Positions 16,963-27,800 of a stretch of 64,000 nt of DNA are shown piece by piece (position 1 is the stretch's first letter; the number at the start of each line of letters is the position of its first letter). The notes under the pieces are model-generated. The model worked only from the letters and a program-made list of their open reading frames with translations, was not told the DNA's origin and did no database searches. This DNA is from Lachnospiraceae bacterium. GTDB taxonomy: Bacteria; Bacillota; Clostridia; Lachnospirales; Lachnospiraceae. The stretch spans positions 1 to 64,000 of the forward strand of contig JAFSRP010000034.1 in assembly GCA_017446045.1 (NCBI GenBank), read 5' to 3'. The position numbers and the translations under genes were made by a program.

Positions 16963-18297
16963 ATGGAGAAAGAGAAAAAGAGTTTGGGCGGCCTTGCGTT
17001 TTTACCGTTGATCGTATTCCTGGCACTATACATCGGTACCGGCGTGATCCTGACCATTGCAGGCGCAGAGAGCACCTTCGGCGCATTCCCGCGTCACGTG
17101 GCATTGCTTGTCGGCTTTGGCGTGGCCCTGCTGATCCAGCCCGGTCAGTCGATCCAGGAAAAGACCGACCTGTTCTGTGAGCACATGGGCAACTCCGGTG
17201 TCATGCAGGTCATCCTGATCTACCTGATGGCCAGCGGCTTCCAGGGCGCGGCAGCGACCATGGGCGGCAAGGAATCCGTCGTCAACCTGGCACTGCATTT
17301 CATCCCCGTGAAGCTCCTGATCCCCGGTGTGTTCCTGATGTGCTGCCTGATCTCTACTGCGATCGGTACTTCCATGGGTACGATCGCAGCCATGGGTCCT
17401 GTAGCACTGAGCGTTGCCCAGGGCGCAGGCCTCAGCACCGCGATCACCGCGGCAGCTGTTATCGGCGGTTCCTACTTCGGTGACAACCTGTCGATGATCT
17501 CCGACACCACCATTTCCGCCGCAAAGGGCTGCGGTTCCGAAATGAGAGACAAGTTCTTCATGAACGGCGCGATCGCGCTTCCCGCAGCGATCATCGCCAT
17601 CGTACTCTACACCCTCATCGGCGCGGGCGGAAGCGGCGCTGTAGAAGCAGGTGCCTTCAGTGTCATCAAGGTCCTTCCGTACCTGATCGTTCTTGTCACC
17701 GCACTTGCGGGCGTCAATGTTACGAGCGTTCTGTTCATCGGTATCATCTCCACCGGCATTATCGGTTTCCTGACCGGTTCCTGCGGATTCCTTGAGTGGA
17801 TCCAGGGCATCGGCGGCGGCATGGCAGACATGTTCTCCATTTCCATCGCTGCAGCCCTCATCTCCGGTACTGTCGGTCTCGTCAGAGAATACGGCGGCAT
17901 CGAGTGGTTCGTCAACTGGATCCGTTCCAAGATCACGAACCGCAGAGGTGCGGAGTACGGCATCGGCATCCTGTCCGGTATCCTGTCCGCAGCACTGGTC
18001 AACAATACCCTGGCCATCATCGTATCCTGCCCGATCGCAAACGAGCTGGGCGAGGAATACCACATCGCTCCGAAGAGACTTGCATCCCTGGTCGACATTT
18101 TCGCCTGCGGCTTCATGATGCTGATCCCGCATGACGGTGGTATCATGATGCTGACCGCCATGAGCGGAGATTCCCCGTTCACCGTCCTTCGCTATTCCTT
18201 CTACCCCGTCGCGCTGCTGATCGCTACCTGCGTCACCATCCAGCTGGGACTGCTCCGTACGAAGGAAGAGAAAGAGTTTGCCGCGAAAGAAGCATAA
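16963..18297 (+). CDS. nhaC: Na+/H+ antiporter NhaC family protein
   Basis: 444-residue polytopic membrane protein. The GGSYFGDNLSMISDTT segment is the family hallmark in the ion-path helix, repeated in part as SAALVNNTLAIIVSCPIA. Members exchange Na+ for H+; several clostridial relatives next to metabolic genes exchange organic acids or amino acids instead. ATG 16963 has AGAGAGGAG nine bases upstream; an extended frame from 16852 starts in the promoter and is rejected. It is 29 bases ahead of a MalY/PatB C-S lyase, so an amino-acid or thiol-related substrate is possible. Confidence 0.9.
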   Translation: MEKEKKSLGGLAFLPLIVFLALYIGTGVILTIAGAESTFGAFPRHVALLVGFGVALLIQPGQSIQEKTDLFCEHMGNSGVMQVILIYLMASGFQGAAATMGGKESVVNLALHFIPVKLLIPGVFLMCCLISTAIGTSMGTIAAMGPVALSVAQGAGLSTAITAAAVIGGSYFGDNLSMISDTTISAAKGCGSEMRDKFFMNGAIALPAAIIAIVLYTLIGAGGSGAVEAGAFSVIKVLPYLIVLVTALAGVNVTSVLFIGIISTGIIGFLTGSCGFLEWIQGIGGGMADMFSISIAAALISGTVGLVREYGGIEWFVNWIRSKITNRRGAEYGIGILSGILSAALVNNTLAIIVSCPIANELGEEYHIAPKRLASLVDIFACGFMMLIPHDGGIMMLTAMSGDSPFTVLRYSFYPVALLIATCVTIQLGLLRTKEEKEFAAKEA

Positions 18298-18326
18298 ATC
18301 ATTTTTACCGGAAAGTGGGGTAAATT

Positions 18327-19508
18327 ATGAAATACAATTTTGATGAGATCGTTGACCGCCGCGGTACGGACTGTCTGAAATATGATTTCGGCATGAAGAG
18401 AAAAGGTCGTAATGATCTGCTCCCCATGTGGGTCGCGGATATGGATTTCCGGCTTCCGGAAGAGGTCCTGGACGAGCTCCGCAAACGGGTAGACCATGGC
18501 ATCTTCGGATATACGGACCCTTTGGATGATTATTTCAATGCCCTCAACCACTGGTTCTCCACACGCTACGGCTATACGGTGGATCCGTCCTGGGTCACCC
18601 TCGGCGCCGGTCTGGTGTACGCTATCCATATCAGTGTACAGGCATTTACCGAGCCCGGTGACGGCGTAATGGTCATGCAGCCGGTGTACTACCCATTCAG
18701 CGAAGCGATCAAGAATAACGGCAGAAAGCTGGTCAACTGCCAGCTGCATTATGAGAATGGCTGCTACACGATCGACTTTGAAAAGATGGAGCGGCTGATC
18801 CGTGAAGAAGGCGTACGCGCGCTGATATTCTGCAGCCCGCACAACCCGGTCGGCAGGGTCTGGACCGAAGAAGAGGTCAGGAAAGTAGCGGATATCTGCC
18901 TCGCCAATGACGTGATCATGATGGTCGACGAGATCCACTGCGACTTCATATTCCCGGGACATACTTTCTTCAGCTGCATGAAGCTGGAAGAAAAATACCG
19001 CGGGAAACTGGCACTCTACAGCTCGCCCGGCAAGACCTTCAACATTGCCGGCCTGCAGTCCGCAAACATCATCATTCCGGGTGAGGAACTGCGCGCGAAG
19101 TATAAAAAGTACAACACGATGGCAGGTTACAGCCAGGCCAACATCATGGGCCAGACCGCGCTGATGGCTTGCTACACCAAGGGCGCGGAGTGGCTGGACG
19201 AACTGGTCGAATATATCTACGGCAATGTGCAGTATGTAAAGGAGTTCGTGAAGGTGAACTTCCCGAAGGCCACCTTTGTTAACCCGGACGGCACCTACCT
19301 CGTCTGGATCGACTTCTCCGGTTACGGCATGAAGCCGGAGGAGCTGGAGCGACTCATCCTGGATGACGCGAAGCTGTGGCTGGATTCCGGCGCCATCTTC
19401 GGCGCGGAGACCGCCCTCTTCGAGCGCTTCAACCTGGCGTGCCCGCGCTCGGTCGTGGAACAGGCTATGAAGCAGCTGAAAGCAGCATTCGACAAGCACC
19501 AGGGATAA
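18327..19508 (+). CDS. MalY/PatB-family pyridoxal-phosphate C-S lyase / aminotransferase
   Basis: 393 residues, fold-type I PLP enzyme. Start motif MWVADMDF (residues 34-41), HNPVGRVWT substrate and cofactor region, and PLP-binding Lys236 in SSPGKTFNIAG, plus SNLACPRS-like end motif NLACPRS with the conserved Arg. Relatives cleave cystathionine or cysteine to pyruvate, ammonia and a thiol. It is second in the operon with nhaC and is followed by a strong terminator. The exact substrate cannot be assigned. Confidence 0.92.
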   Translation: MKYNFDEIVDRRGTDCLKYDFGMKRKGRNDLLPMWVADMDFRLPEEVLDELRKRVDHGIFGYTDPLDDYFNALNHWFSTRYGYTVDPSWVTLGAGLVYAIHISVQAFTEPGDGVMVMQPVYYPFSEAIKNNGRKLVNCQLHYENGCYTIDFEKMERLIREEGVRALIFCSPHNPVGRVWTEEEVRKVADICLANDVIMMVDEIHCDFIFPGHTFFSCMKLEEKYRGKLALYSSPGKTFNIAGLQSANIIIPGEELRAKYKKYNTMAGYSQANIMGQTALMACYTKGAEWLDELVEYIYGNVQYVKEFVKVNFPKATFVNPDGTYLVWIDFSGYGMKPEELERLILDDAKLWLDSGAIFGAETALFERFNLACPRSVVEQAMKQLKAAFDKHQG

Positions 19509-19538
19509 ACTTAAAGCTGAAACCTCATGCAGCAGCTT

Positions 19539-19585
19539 AGCCGGCGCTGTCCGGACCGCTTCGGTCCGGCGGCTGCCGGCTTTTC
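19539..19585 (+). terminator. Terminator of the nhaC-malY operon
   Basis: Nested hairpin: outer AGCCGGC / GCCGGCT, inner CCGGACCG-CTTC-GGTCCGG, then TTTT. Confidence 0.85.
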
Positions 19586-19667
19586 CCATGCCCGTAGACC
19601 GCTCTTCTCTCCTTTCTGCAGCCATAACCCTTCCGTCAGGAAAGGAAAAGGATGCAAACTGATCTGA

Positions 19668-19697
19668 TAGACAATCCAATATGCCTTATGATACAAT
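19668..19697 (+). promoter_or_regulatory. Promoter of the esterase gene
   Basis: TAGACA (19668-19673), 18-base spacer, TACAAT (19692-19697). Consensus match is moderate. Confidence 0.6.
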
Positions 19698-19754
19698 ATA
19701 GGACGTCGGCCATACCTGCCGATATCCGTACGAAACCAAACGGAGGACACTGAT

Positions 19755-20495
19755 TTGAACAGAGAACAGATCACCTATTACAGCCATGCGCTCGAAAAGG
19801 ATATTAATATCCTGATCCACGGACATGCCGGGCTCCCGCTGCTGATGTTCCCGACACAGGATTCGATGTGCGATAACTATGAGGGCTTCGGCATGGTCCG
19901 GGAACTGTCAGACTATATCGAGGGCGGGCGGATCCAGCTTTTTACCCCGGATACCGTTGATAAAGAGAGCTGGTCTGATACCGATGGAGACAAGGGATAC
20001 CGCGCCTGGCGGCAGGAACAGTATTTTCATTTCATCACGGATGAGATGGTCCCCTGGATGCGTTCCATCAATCCTGCCGCTCCGGTGACTTCCGGCTGCA
20101 GCATGGGTGCCAACCATGCACTGCTCTGCTTCCTTCGCCGCCCCGACCTTTTTTACGGTACGATCGCCCTCTCGGGCGTCTACAACACCGACTATTTCTT
20201 CGGCGGATGGATGAACGGCACGCTCTATGAGAATTCTCCGGAGCGCTTCCTTCCGAACCTTCCGACGGATCACCCCTATATACAGCTCTACAATGAGCGC
20301 AAGATCATCATATGCGTCGGACAGGGCGCCTGGGAGGACGAAGGGATCCGTTCCCTGCGGTGGCTCGACCAGGTCTTCCATGAAAAGGGGATCCATGCAT
20401 GGTGCGATTTCTGGGGATACGATGTCAACCATGACTGGCCCTGGTGGTTCAAACAGATGCGTTATTTCCTCCCCTTCATGCTGGGAGACAGATAA
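19755..20495 (+). CDS. Alpha/beta-hydrolase esterase, putative-esterase (Esterase D/Fes-like) family
   Basis: 246 residues, cytosolic (no signal peptide). Nucleophile elbow GCSMG at about residues 116-120, acid region after FYGTIALSGVYNTDYFFGG, and C-terminal His in VNHDWPWW. The family hydrolyses carboxylic esters; a C-S or acetyl ester substrate cannot be decided. The start codon is TTG at 19755, with GGAGG eight bases ahead. It is 50 bases before glyA and may be cotranscribed with it. Confidence 0.85.
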   Translation: MNREQITYYSHALEKDINILIHGHAGLPLLMFPTQDSMCDNYEGFGMVRELSDYIEGGRIQLFTPDTVDKESWSDTDGDKGYRAWRQEQYFHFITDEMVPWMRSINPAAPVTSGCSMGANHALLCFLRRPDLFYGTIALSGVYNTDYFFGGWMNGTLYENSPERFLPNLPTDHPYIQLYNERKIIICVGQGAWEDEGIRSLRWLDQVFHEKGIHAWCDFWGYDVNHDWPWWFKQMRYFLPFMLGDR

Positions 20496-20545
20496 ATCAT
20501 ATCATTCACATAATTCACTGATTCTTATTTTGAGGAGAGTATACA

Positions 20546-21790
20546 ATGATCAACGAAAACATTGAGATCGTAAAAGCCAAGGATCCTAAGATCGCGCGCG
20601 TGCTCGAACTGGAGCTCCGCCGTCAGCAGAGCAACCTCGAGCTGATCGCTTCCGAAAACCTGGTCAGCCCCGAGGTCATGGCCACGATGGGCAGCGTACT
20701 GACCAATAAATACGCGGAAGGTTACCCAGGACACCGTCATTACGGCGGATGCGAGTATGTCGATATTGCGGAGCGTATCTGCATCGACCGTGCCAAGGAG
20801 ATCTTTTCCGCGAAATATGCCAACGTACAGGCACACAGCGGCTCCCAGGCGAACTTCTGCGTCTACCTCGCGCTCTGCAAGCCGGGCGATACCGTGCTCG
20901 GCATGGATCTTTCCATGGGCGGACACCTCACCCACGGAAGCAAGGCGAGCTTCTCCGGAAAGCTGTACAACACGCAGTTTTACGGCGTAGATCATGTGAC
21001 GGGACTGATCGACTACGATGAGGTCCGTAAAAAGGCACAGGAATGCAAGCCTAAGATGATCATCGCAGGCGCATCCGCTTACCCCCGCATCATCGACTTC
21101 AAAAAATTTGCGGAGATCGCTCATGAGGTCGGTGCCTATCTCATGGTCGACATGGCCCATATCGCCGGCCTGGTCGCCGCAGGTGAGCATCCCAATCCCC
21201 TACCCTACGCCGACGTCGTGACCACCACCACCCACAAGACCATGCGCGGACCGCGTGGCGGCATTATCATGACCAACAACGAGGAAATCGCCAAGAAAAT
21301 CGACCGCGCCATGTTCCCCGGCACCCAGGGCGGCCCGCTGATGCACATCATCGCAGCCAAGGCTGTGGCCCTCGGCGAGGCGCTCCGTCCCGAATTCAAG
21401 TCCTATCAGGCACAGATCGTCAAGAACGCGAAAGTGCTTGCTGAGACCCTGATGAACGGAGGCATTGACCTCGTCAGCGGCGGTACAGACAACCATCTGA
21501 TGCTGCTGGACCTCCGCAAGCTCAATATGACCGGACAGGAGCTCGAGGACCGTCTGGACCGCGTCCACATCACCGTCAACAAGAACTCCATCCCCGGTGA
21601 TACCCAGCCCGCTATGATCACCTCCGGCATCCGTATCGGCACACCCGCCATGACGACGCGCGGACTCAAGGAAGAAGAAATGAAGATCGTCGGCGACCTG
21701 ATCCTCAAAGCTATTTTCGACTTTGACGTCAGCCGCGGCGAGATCCTCTCCACCGTAGATGAGATTTGTGTAAAGTATCCGCTGTATTAA
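20546..21790 (+). CDS. glyA: Serine hydroxymethyltransferase
   Basis: 414 residues, the usual bacterial length. Converts serine and tetrahydrofolate to glycine and methylene-tetrahydrofolate in the cytosol. The PLP lysine is Lys231 in [28 protein letters not shown] and [14 protein letters not shown] are diagnostic. GAGGAG lies nine bases before ATG. A bidirectional terminator follows. I see no glycine riboswitch or T-box in the short gap ahead of it. Confidence 0.97.
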   Translation: MINENIEIVKAKDPKIARVLELELRRQQSNLELIASENLVSPEVMATMGSVLTNKYAEGYPGHRHYGGCEYVDIAERICIDRAKEIFSAKYANVQAHSGSQANFCVYLALCKPGDTVLGMDLSMGGHLTHGSKASFSGKLYNTQFYGVDHVTGLIDYDEVRKKAQECKPKMIIAGASAYPRIIDFKKFAEIAHEVGAYLMVDMAHIAGLVAAGEHPNPLPYADVVTTTTHKTMRGPRGGIIMTNNEEIAKKIDRAMFPGTQGGPLMHIIAAKAVALGEALRPEFKSYQAQIVKNAKVLAETLMNGGIDLVSGGTDNHLMLLDLRKLNMTGQELEDRLDRVHITVNKNSIPGDTQPAMITSGIRIGTPAMTTRGLKEEEMKIVGDLILKAIFDFDVSRGEILSTVDEICVKYPLY

Positions 21791-21828
21791 TAAGATCTAA
21801 AACAGAAAAAACAAAACAACGTACAAAC

Positions 21829-21864
21829 AAAACCGCAGGGGACCGAAATCCCCTGCGATTTTGT
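21829..21864. terminator. Bidirectional terminator between glyA and the giant adhesin
   Basis: CGCAGGGGA (21834-21842) pairs with TCCCCTGCG (21849-21857), flanked by AAAAC and GATTTTGTT. Nearly the same element recurs at 62582-62620. Confidence 0.9.
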
Positions 21865-21890
21865 TAAAGGTGAACGGAAATACGTTATCG

Positions 21891-24800
21891 TTAAACTGTG
21901 ATCTTACTCTTTCTCCTGAGACCGAGCATCAGAGCAGATGCCATGATGAGCATCAGGCCGCTCAGTGTATAAGGCAGTGTTCCGTGACCGCCGGTGGACG
22001 GCAATGCGGCTCCTGTGCTGTTAGTTATCGTAACAACATAAGGCTCTGCTTCCGTTCCGGTACCGGTTACCTTAAATTCCTTTGTTTTCTTTCCATCTTT
22101 AATAAGCTCAGCAATAACCTTATTATCGCCAACACTTATGTGCACTTCACCGTCCGGCGGATAGTATCCCTTCGGGACTACTGTTTCTGACAAAACATAA
22201 TCATCTTCGGAAACAGTTAACTCAAAAGTATACTTTCCGCTTCCATCACGTAACAGACCGCTGATATCAATATTACCGTCCATCGTGCCAGGTTTTTCCG
22301 AAACAAGGTTTCCTTCCAGCGCGTCGAACGTGAACTCGGCGCCGCCAAGCGTATCACCGTTATCATTGGTCTTCATGAACCGGACATATTTCGGCACCTG
22401 CTTATTGGTGATGGTTCCACCATTTGAAACAGGATGTGGATGCTCATCGTCTACGACCAGTTCGTATCCCGACCATTTTTCGGTCTCGCCAATCGTGTAT
22501 TTGATTTCCTCTGTCACTCCATCCACAATCTTGTACATTGGAAGTCCGACAAATGTCGCTACCCAGGAATCACTCTCATAACCGCCGGTTGTTGGAACTC
22601 TCCAGGTTTCACCCTCTCCGACTTCTTCTTCATCCTTGGTACCGTTCAATACGACTGTTGACAATACTGTACCATCTTCATCATAGAGAGTAAATGTCAC
22701 ACTTGCGTCTGCAGGGGCTTCAGTTGTTCCGTCGGCATTCTGCCATGCTTTGGTTGCACTTACAGAAGTCGTCGGAGCCGTGTTGGTGATGGTCGTGGTG
22801 GCTACTAAATTGTCAGCATCCCACGCTGTGTGTCCACTCTCGTTCGTAACGCTCTCAACGCTCAGTTTACCATCATTATCAGCAGCTATTACTATCGTGA
22901 TAGTCTCAGCTGCTCCATATTGTACTGCTTTTCCATTTACTATCTGCAGTGTGTCGGCATCATCTTCTGCTATAGTGTAGGTATAGGTTCCGGCTTCCGT
23001 AAAGCGGATCTTTCCAAAGCTGTAACTCTTGTCTGCAGAACCGCTGGCTTCCGTCAGATAGAATCTAACTCGCCCGGATGCACCAATCACCGGCAGGGGC
23101 GCGTCATTTGTCGTCTCGAGGTTGAAATAATATCTCTCACCGGACCACTCATAGCCATCCAGATGCTTTGTCCCGGTCAGTTCAACATCGATCGCGTCAT
23201 TTAATGTATTAGTGAACTGGTTATAGTAACGGACATCCAGATAATCGATCGTGCCAGTAACTGTCGTTCCAGTTTGTGGATTTGTTTCACTGACCGTATT
23301 TGTAACAGGATTTCTTGATTTTGTAATAAATGTTGTTTCATATCCCGCATCAGCAATGTTAGCCTCCATCGTACTGGGCTCCGCATCAGCATCTCTGGAA
23401 GGATCTGACTGGCGATAGTTGTTGTACATCTCCGTGATGGTATATTCCGTATCAGCAGGAAGATTCGTAAAACGAATGATCTCCTTGCGCTTCAAAGTGA
23501 TGTCGATTGTCGCCGACATCGTCGCGCCGCCTGCATCGAGGCTAAACATATCTGTCATCTGGCGGTTGGCCGTAGATGTCGTTACCGTATATCCACCGTA
23601 TATCTTTCCACTGAACCGGCTTACATCGCTTGCAATACCCTGAACATTTCCAACTTCGGTATTCTGATAGCCAAAGATGATATAACGGTTGGATGCCGGC
23701 GGATCATCCCATCTTGGTACATACTCATACGCTGTAATACCGGAGATATCTGCATCAGCCGGAACCGTCAGGGTCACTCTGTAGGTAAAAGTCTCAGCAT
23801 CCAACTGTTCTTCAGTGAAGTTGCCGGTGTTATCCACGATCTGCTTGGTAATATCCAGTTCGGCTGTCTTACGGTTGGTACCGATCAGTGTTCCCTCGTT
23901 TTCACCTGAAACAACATAGTAAACATTTTCCGTATCTGAGCTTTTCGCCGCCCTGTAGGTCTTAGCATCGTCATCGATATAGTATGCCGTTGCGCCTTCC
24001 GGGGCAGGATTATACTTATCGACAAGTACTAAATAAGTCAGCACACCATTGATCTCCATCGGACGAACGATCTGAGGTGTAAACTCGTACTCGTATTCGT
24101 TGCCAACAAGAATCTTTTCATCCAACGAATACTTATGACCGGTCTCCAGGATATCGCCGCCCTTCATGACACCGGGTGCGATAAATACACTGTTTTGCCA
24201 ATTATTGCTGGCATCTACAGGAAGCTTAAACACTTTGCTGTCATCCAGAGTGTCCGATACAGTACCGTCATCTTGATAATACTTTCCATCCCTTAGCAGA
24301 TAGAACTCAATCTGATCATAGATGTGCTGCGCATTGATATCGTTGGCGAAGTCCTTACGGACATTCATCTGCGTTTCATCAAGGACCATCTGACCCTGTT
24401 CAAACGTAACCGGATCAGTATAAGTGGTTCCCTGGAATGTGTAGGAAGTATTTAAGGTCGTATTTGTCTTCAGATAATATTTGCCACCGCTTTCATAAAT
24501 CTGACTTTGTACAACAGGCAAAAGATCATCATAATCGACCACCTCGTTATTCAGGTTGGCAATGATGTCATAGGCTTCCTGACTGGGCCAGACGGTGAAT
24601 CTCACTACATATGTGACCTTAGCCTCGGTCTGTCCGATAGAACTAAGATCCCAGGTAACGCTGCCATCTTCGTTGTAAATCGTGCCTGGAGCATCTGCCC
24701 ATGTTACACCAAGCCCACCGTTGGCAGTGTGATCATATTTCTCATGTTCGACCCCGTCTAAGCCTTTGACTACTCCGCCTTTGCGATAGTACTCGAAGGC

Positions 24801-27800
24801 ACCCGCTGCACCGTGGACATCAGCGCTTACAGAGGATAGCTGAGTCACACCGTCAGTCGTGGTGACACCGGTCGCTCCAAGACTGTTCACGATCGTCTGT
24901 GCGATGTTTTCGAATGCAGTCTTGATTGCCTCTTCGCTGGTAGCCGTAATGCTGCTGACACCACCCGAACTACTTATCAAAGTGTTTAACAGACTGGTAC
25001 TGTCCGTTCCTGTATAAATACCATACAGGTATGCACCGATGCCATCTTCCGTAATTGTTGAAGAATAATCGCGTCCACCAGACCTCCACGAAGCGGTTGT
25101 TGAGTAACTTGTTCCTTTTTCACCTGCTATGGCCTTTGCATATCCAAGACCACCAACGTAGCAAGGATCCGACGTGTTATTCGTTCCTGCGGCTCCGTGG
25201 CTGTCATTGTTATTGGCAAAGCTGTTCACAGAAGGACAACCGTCGGTAATGAAAATGACATATGTCGGATCGTCATCCGGAGGATCCGCAGCTAAATTAT
25301 AGGCATATTGGAGCGCCTGATGCCAGTTTGTTCCATAAGATGAAGATCCGCTTGCAGTCAGCCCATTAACTGTACCTGTGATATCTGATCCGTCTTTGGT
25401 CCAATAGCTTCCGCTATACTGTGCTCTTGTGGCGCCGGTTCCAAAGTAAACAAGCGACATATCGATGTCATTTGTTCCCGGGTCCAACGTTTCAACAAGT
25501 GTTTCCATGGCATCCTGTGCTACTGCCAGTCTCGTTCTGCCACCGATCCTGTTTGTGATCATACTGTTGGAATTGTCAAACACCAGAACTACATTTGCAC
25601 CGCTTTGCAATGTCTCAATAATCTGAGCGCCGGTAATATCCAGTTCAATTGTATATGTGCCGTCCGGCGTTCCGTCCGGATTCTCATTCGGCGTTACATG
25701 CTTTTCAGTAGTGGGAGTCGGAATATCATCGTGCTCCGAGGGGGTTGGGACGTGAGGATGATCCGGATCCGGCAGCCGGTAAACTGCATATATGTGACTG
25801 TTTTCAGCTATTGGAAATGCCGCAGCAGCATTCTGGGCATCTTCAGCATTCCATTTATAATTATCACCATCGGTTACCTTTGTAATAACGTCATTGATAA
25901 AGATACGGCCTTCAATTTCTTCAGCAACATCGATACTCACGGTCTGCGGTTCCGAGATGTAGTACACGGCATCTGCATATTCGTAGCCATTGTAGGAAGC
26001 TCTCAAATCGACGCTTCCCACAGAAGTATCGAGATTTGCAGCATCAAATTCGTTAAATGTGCCATCATCATTGATCGTACCCCAATGAATGGTCGCTCTT
26101 TTCTGGTTGGGCTCTTCCCCCCAGACAAGGGCGAATACCGAGAAGCTTTCCGTGGAAAACTCCACGCTCTCTACCAGGAGGGTGCCGTCTTCGCCGTCCA
26201 TCGTACCGGTGGTGGAACCGAGCACCTCCGTCTTTTCCGCACCGAAATGAACAGTGGATACTTCCGTATCCTCTGCGATCACGAAATTGTTCTCCTCGGT
26301 AAGGTAGATCTCTACCTTGACGGATGAGCCTTCCGCGAGCTGTACCGGTTGCTCGCTTCCGTCTACGATCTTGATGTCAAAGAAACGGGCTGGGACCGGC
26401 TCACCGTTTTCGATCTTTGAACTAAGCTCTGCCTTGAGCGCGTCACGGTCGAGCTCTACATTGGCTTTTGCCGCGGCAGCCAGACGGGCGTCCGCGTAAT
26501 AATCGGCATATTTCTCATTTCCCTGGAGAATCTCAGATACTCTAAGCCCCGCATCCCCGGGAATCCCGGCATCCGCGCCAAAGCTTGCAATGATCTGCCA
26601 GGTATCTCCGGCACTGTCGATGAAACGGGTATCCAGCCTTCCGGTCACGACCGTGCCTACGACGGAAAAGCTGTCCTGGCTGAAGGTGAACCGATAAAGG
26701 TCGGATTCGCCTTCAAAGTCCGCCTCGTCGAACATGCCTTCCGCATCTTCTTCCTCATCCTCTTCGGGAACAGATCCATCTTCATCTTCCGCTGAGGCTC
26801 TGTCTGTCAGGTGGTCTTCGGGGTCTATGACCTCTCCATTCGCATTGACCGCAACATAAGCAGACCCTTCAACGGTTCCGAAAGGGGCTTCGGTATCTTC
26901 GGTCTCCTCACTTTCTGGCTTGATATCTTCTTCGGTATCATCCGGGATGGCTTCTTCCGTATCCTCTTCCGGGGCCTGCTGAGCGGGCTCTGCTTCTTCA
27001 TCTTCTTCCGCTTCGATCATCACTTCCGGATCACCGGTCGCGTCGAGGACTTCGATCTCATCATCATTTATGAAATGTACTGCCAGCTTCTCACCGTCTT
27101 CCGGAACGATGATCTGTTTGGCATAGGTGATGGTGATGTCTACACCGGCACCCTCTTCAGGTTCGATCTCCTCTTCATCAGAAAGGATGGTGATATCAAA
27201 GAAACGGGCAAATTTTATCTCATTGGTCCCGTCGAGGATCTCTTTCTCTGCCTTTTCATAGTGATCCTGATATTTCTTGGAACCGGGCTCGAGTTCCTCT
27301 ACTTTGAGCCTTGGCCTCGGTTTTTTCGGGATCTGTGCATCTTCCGTTATAGCTACGCTGATACGGTAATCGCCCGGCTCGATATAACGAAGGGTTCCTT
27401 TAAAGTACTCGTCTTCCAAAGCAGGAACTGCTTCCACGGGTACCTCTGTAGGAACCTCCTCTGTAACGACAGAGGCTCCTCCGGCGGCCGCTTCGCCTGA
27501 ACCGTTTCCGTCCTGAGCATCCTGTGCGATACCGGTACCGTCAGCTGCGTTTTCCTGGTCTTCAACGGATTCGGGGACGTTGACTTCATCCGATCCTGTA
27601 TCCTGGCTTTCTTCTTCCACGCTCTGCTCCGAGCCGGGGGCTGCCGGATCATCGCTGCCTGTGTTTCCGGACTCGGGTTCGGGATCTATTATTTCTGATC
27701 CTTCTGTTTCCTGCGAAGGCTCAGGATCGGCGGTCCCGCCGTCTTCGGATGTATCCTTTGTACCATTGGCCTCAGAGCTTCCTGTACCAGAAGTGGCCTC

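Noticed and set aside
20496-20545. Glycine riboswitch or T-box ahead of glyA
   Set aside because: The gap is only 50 bases and too short to hold either.
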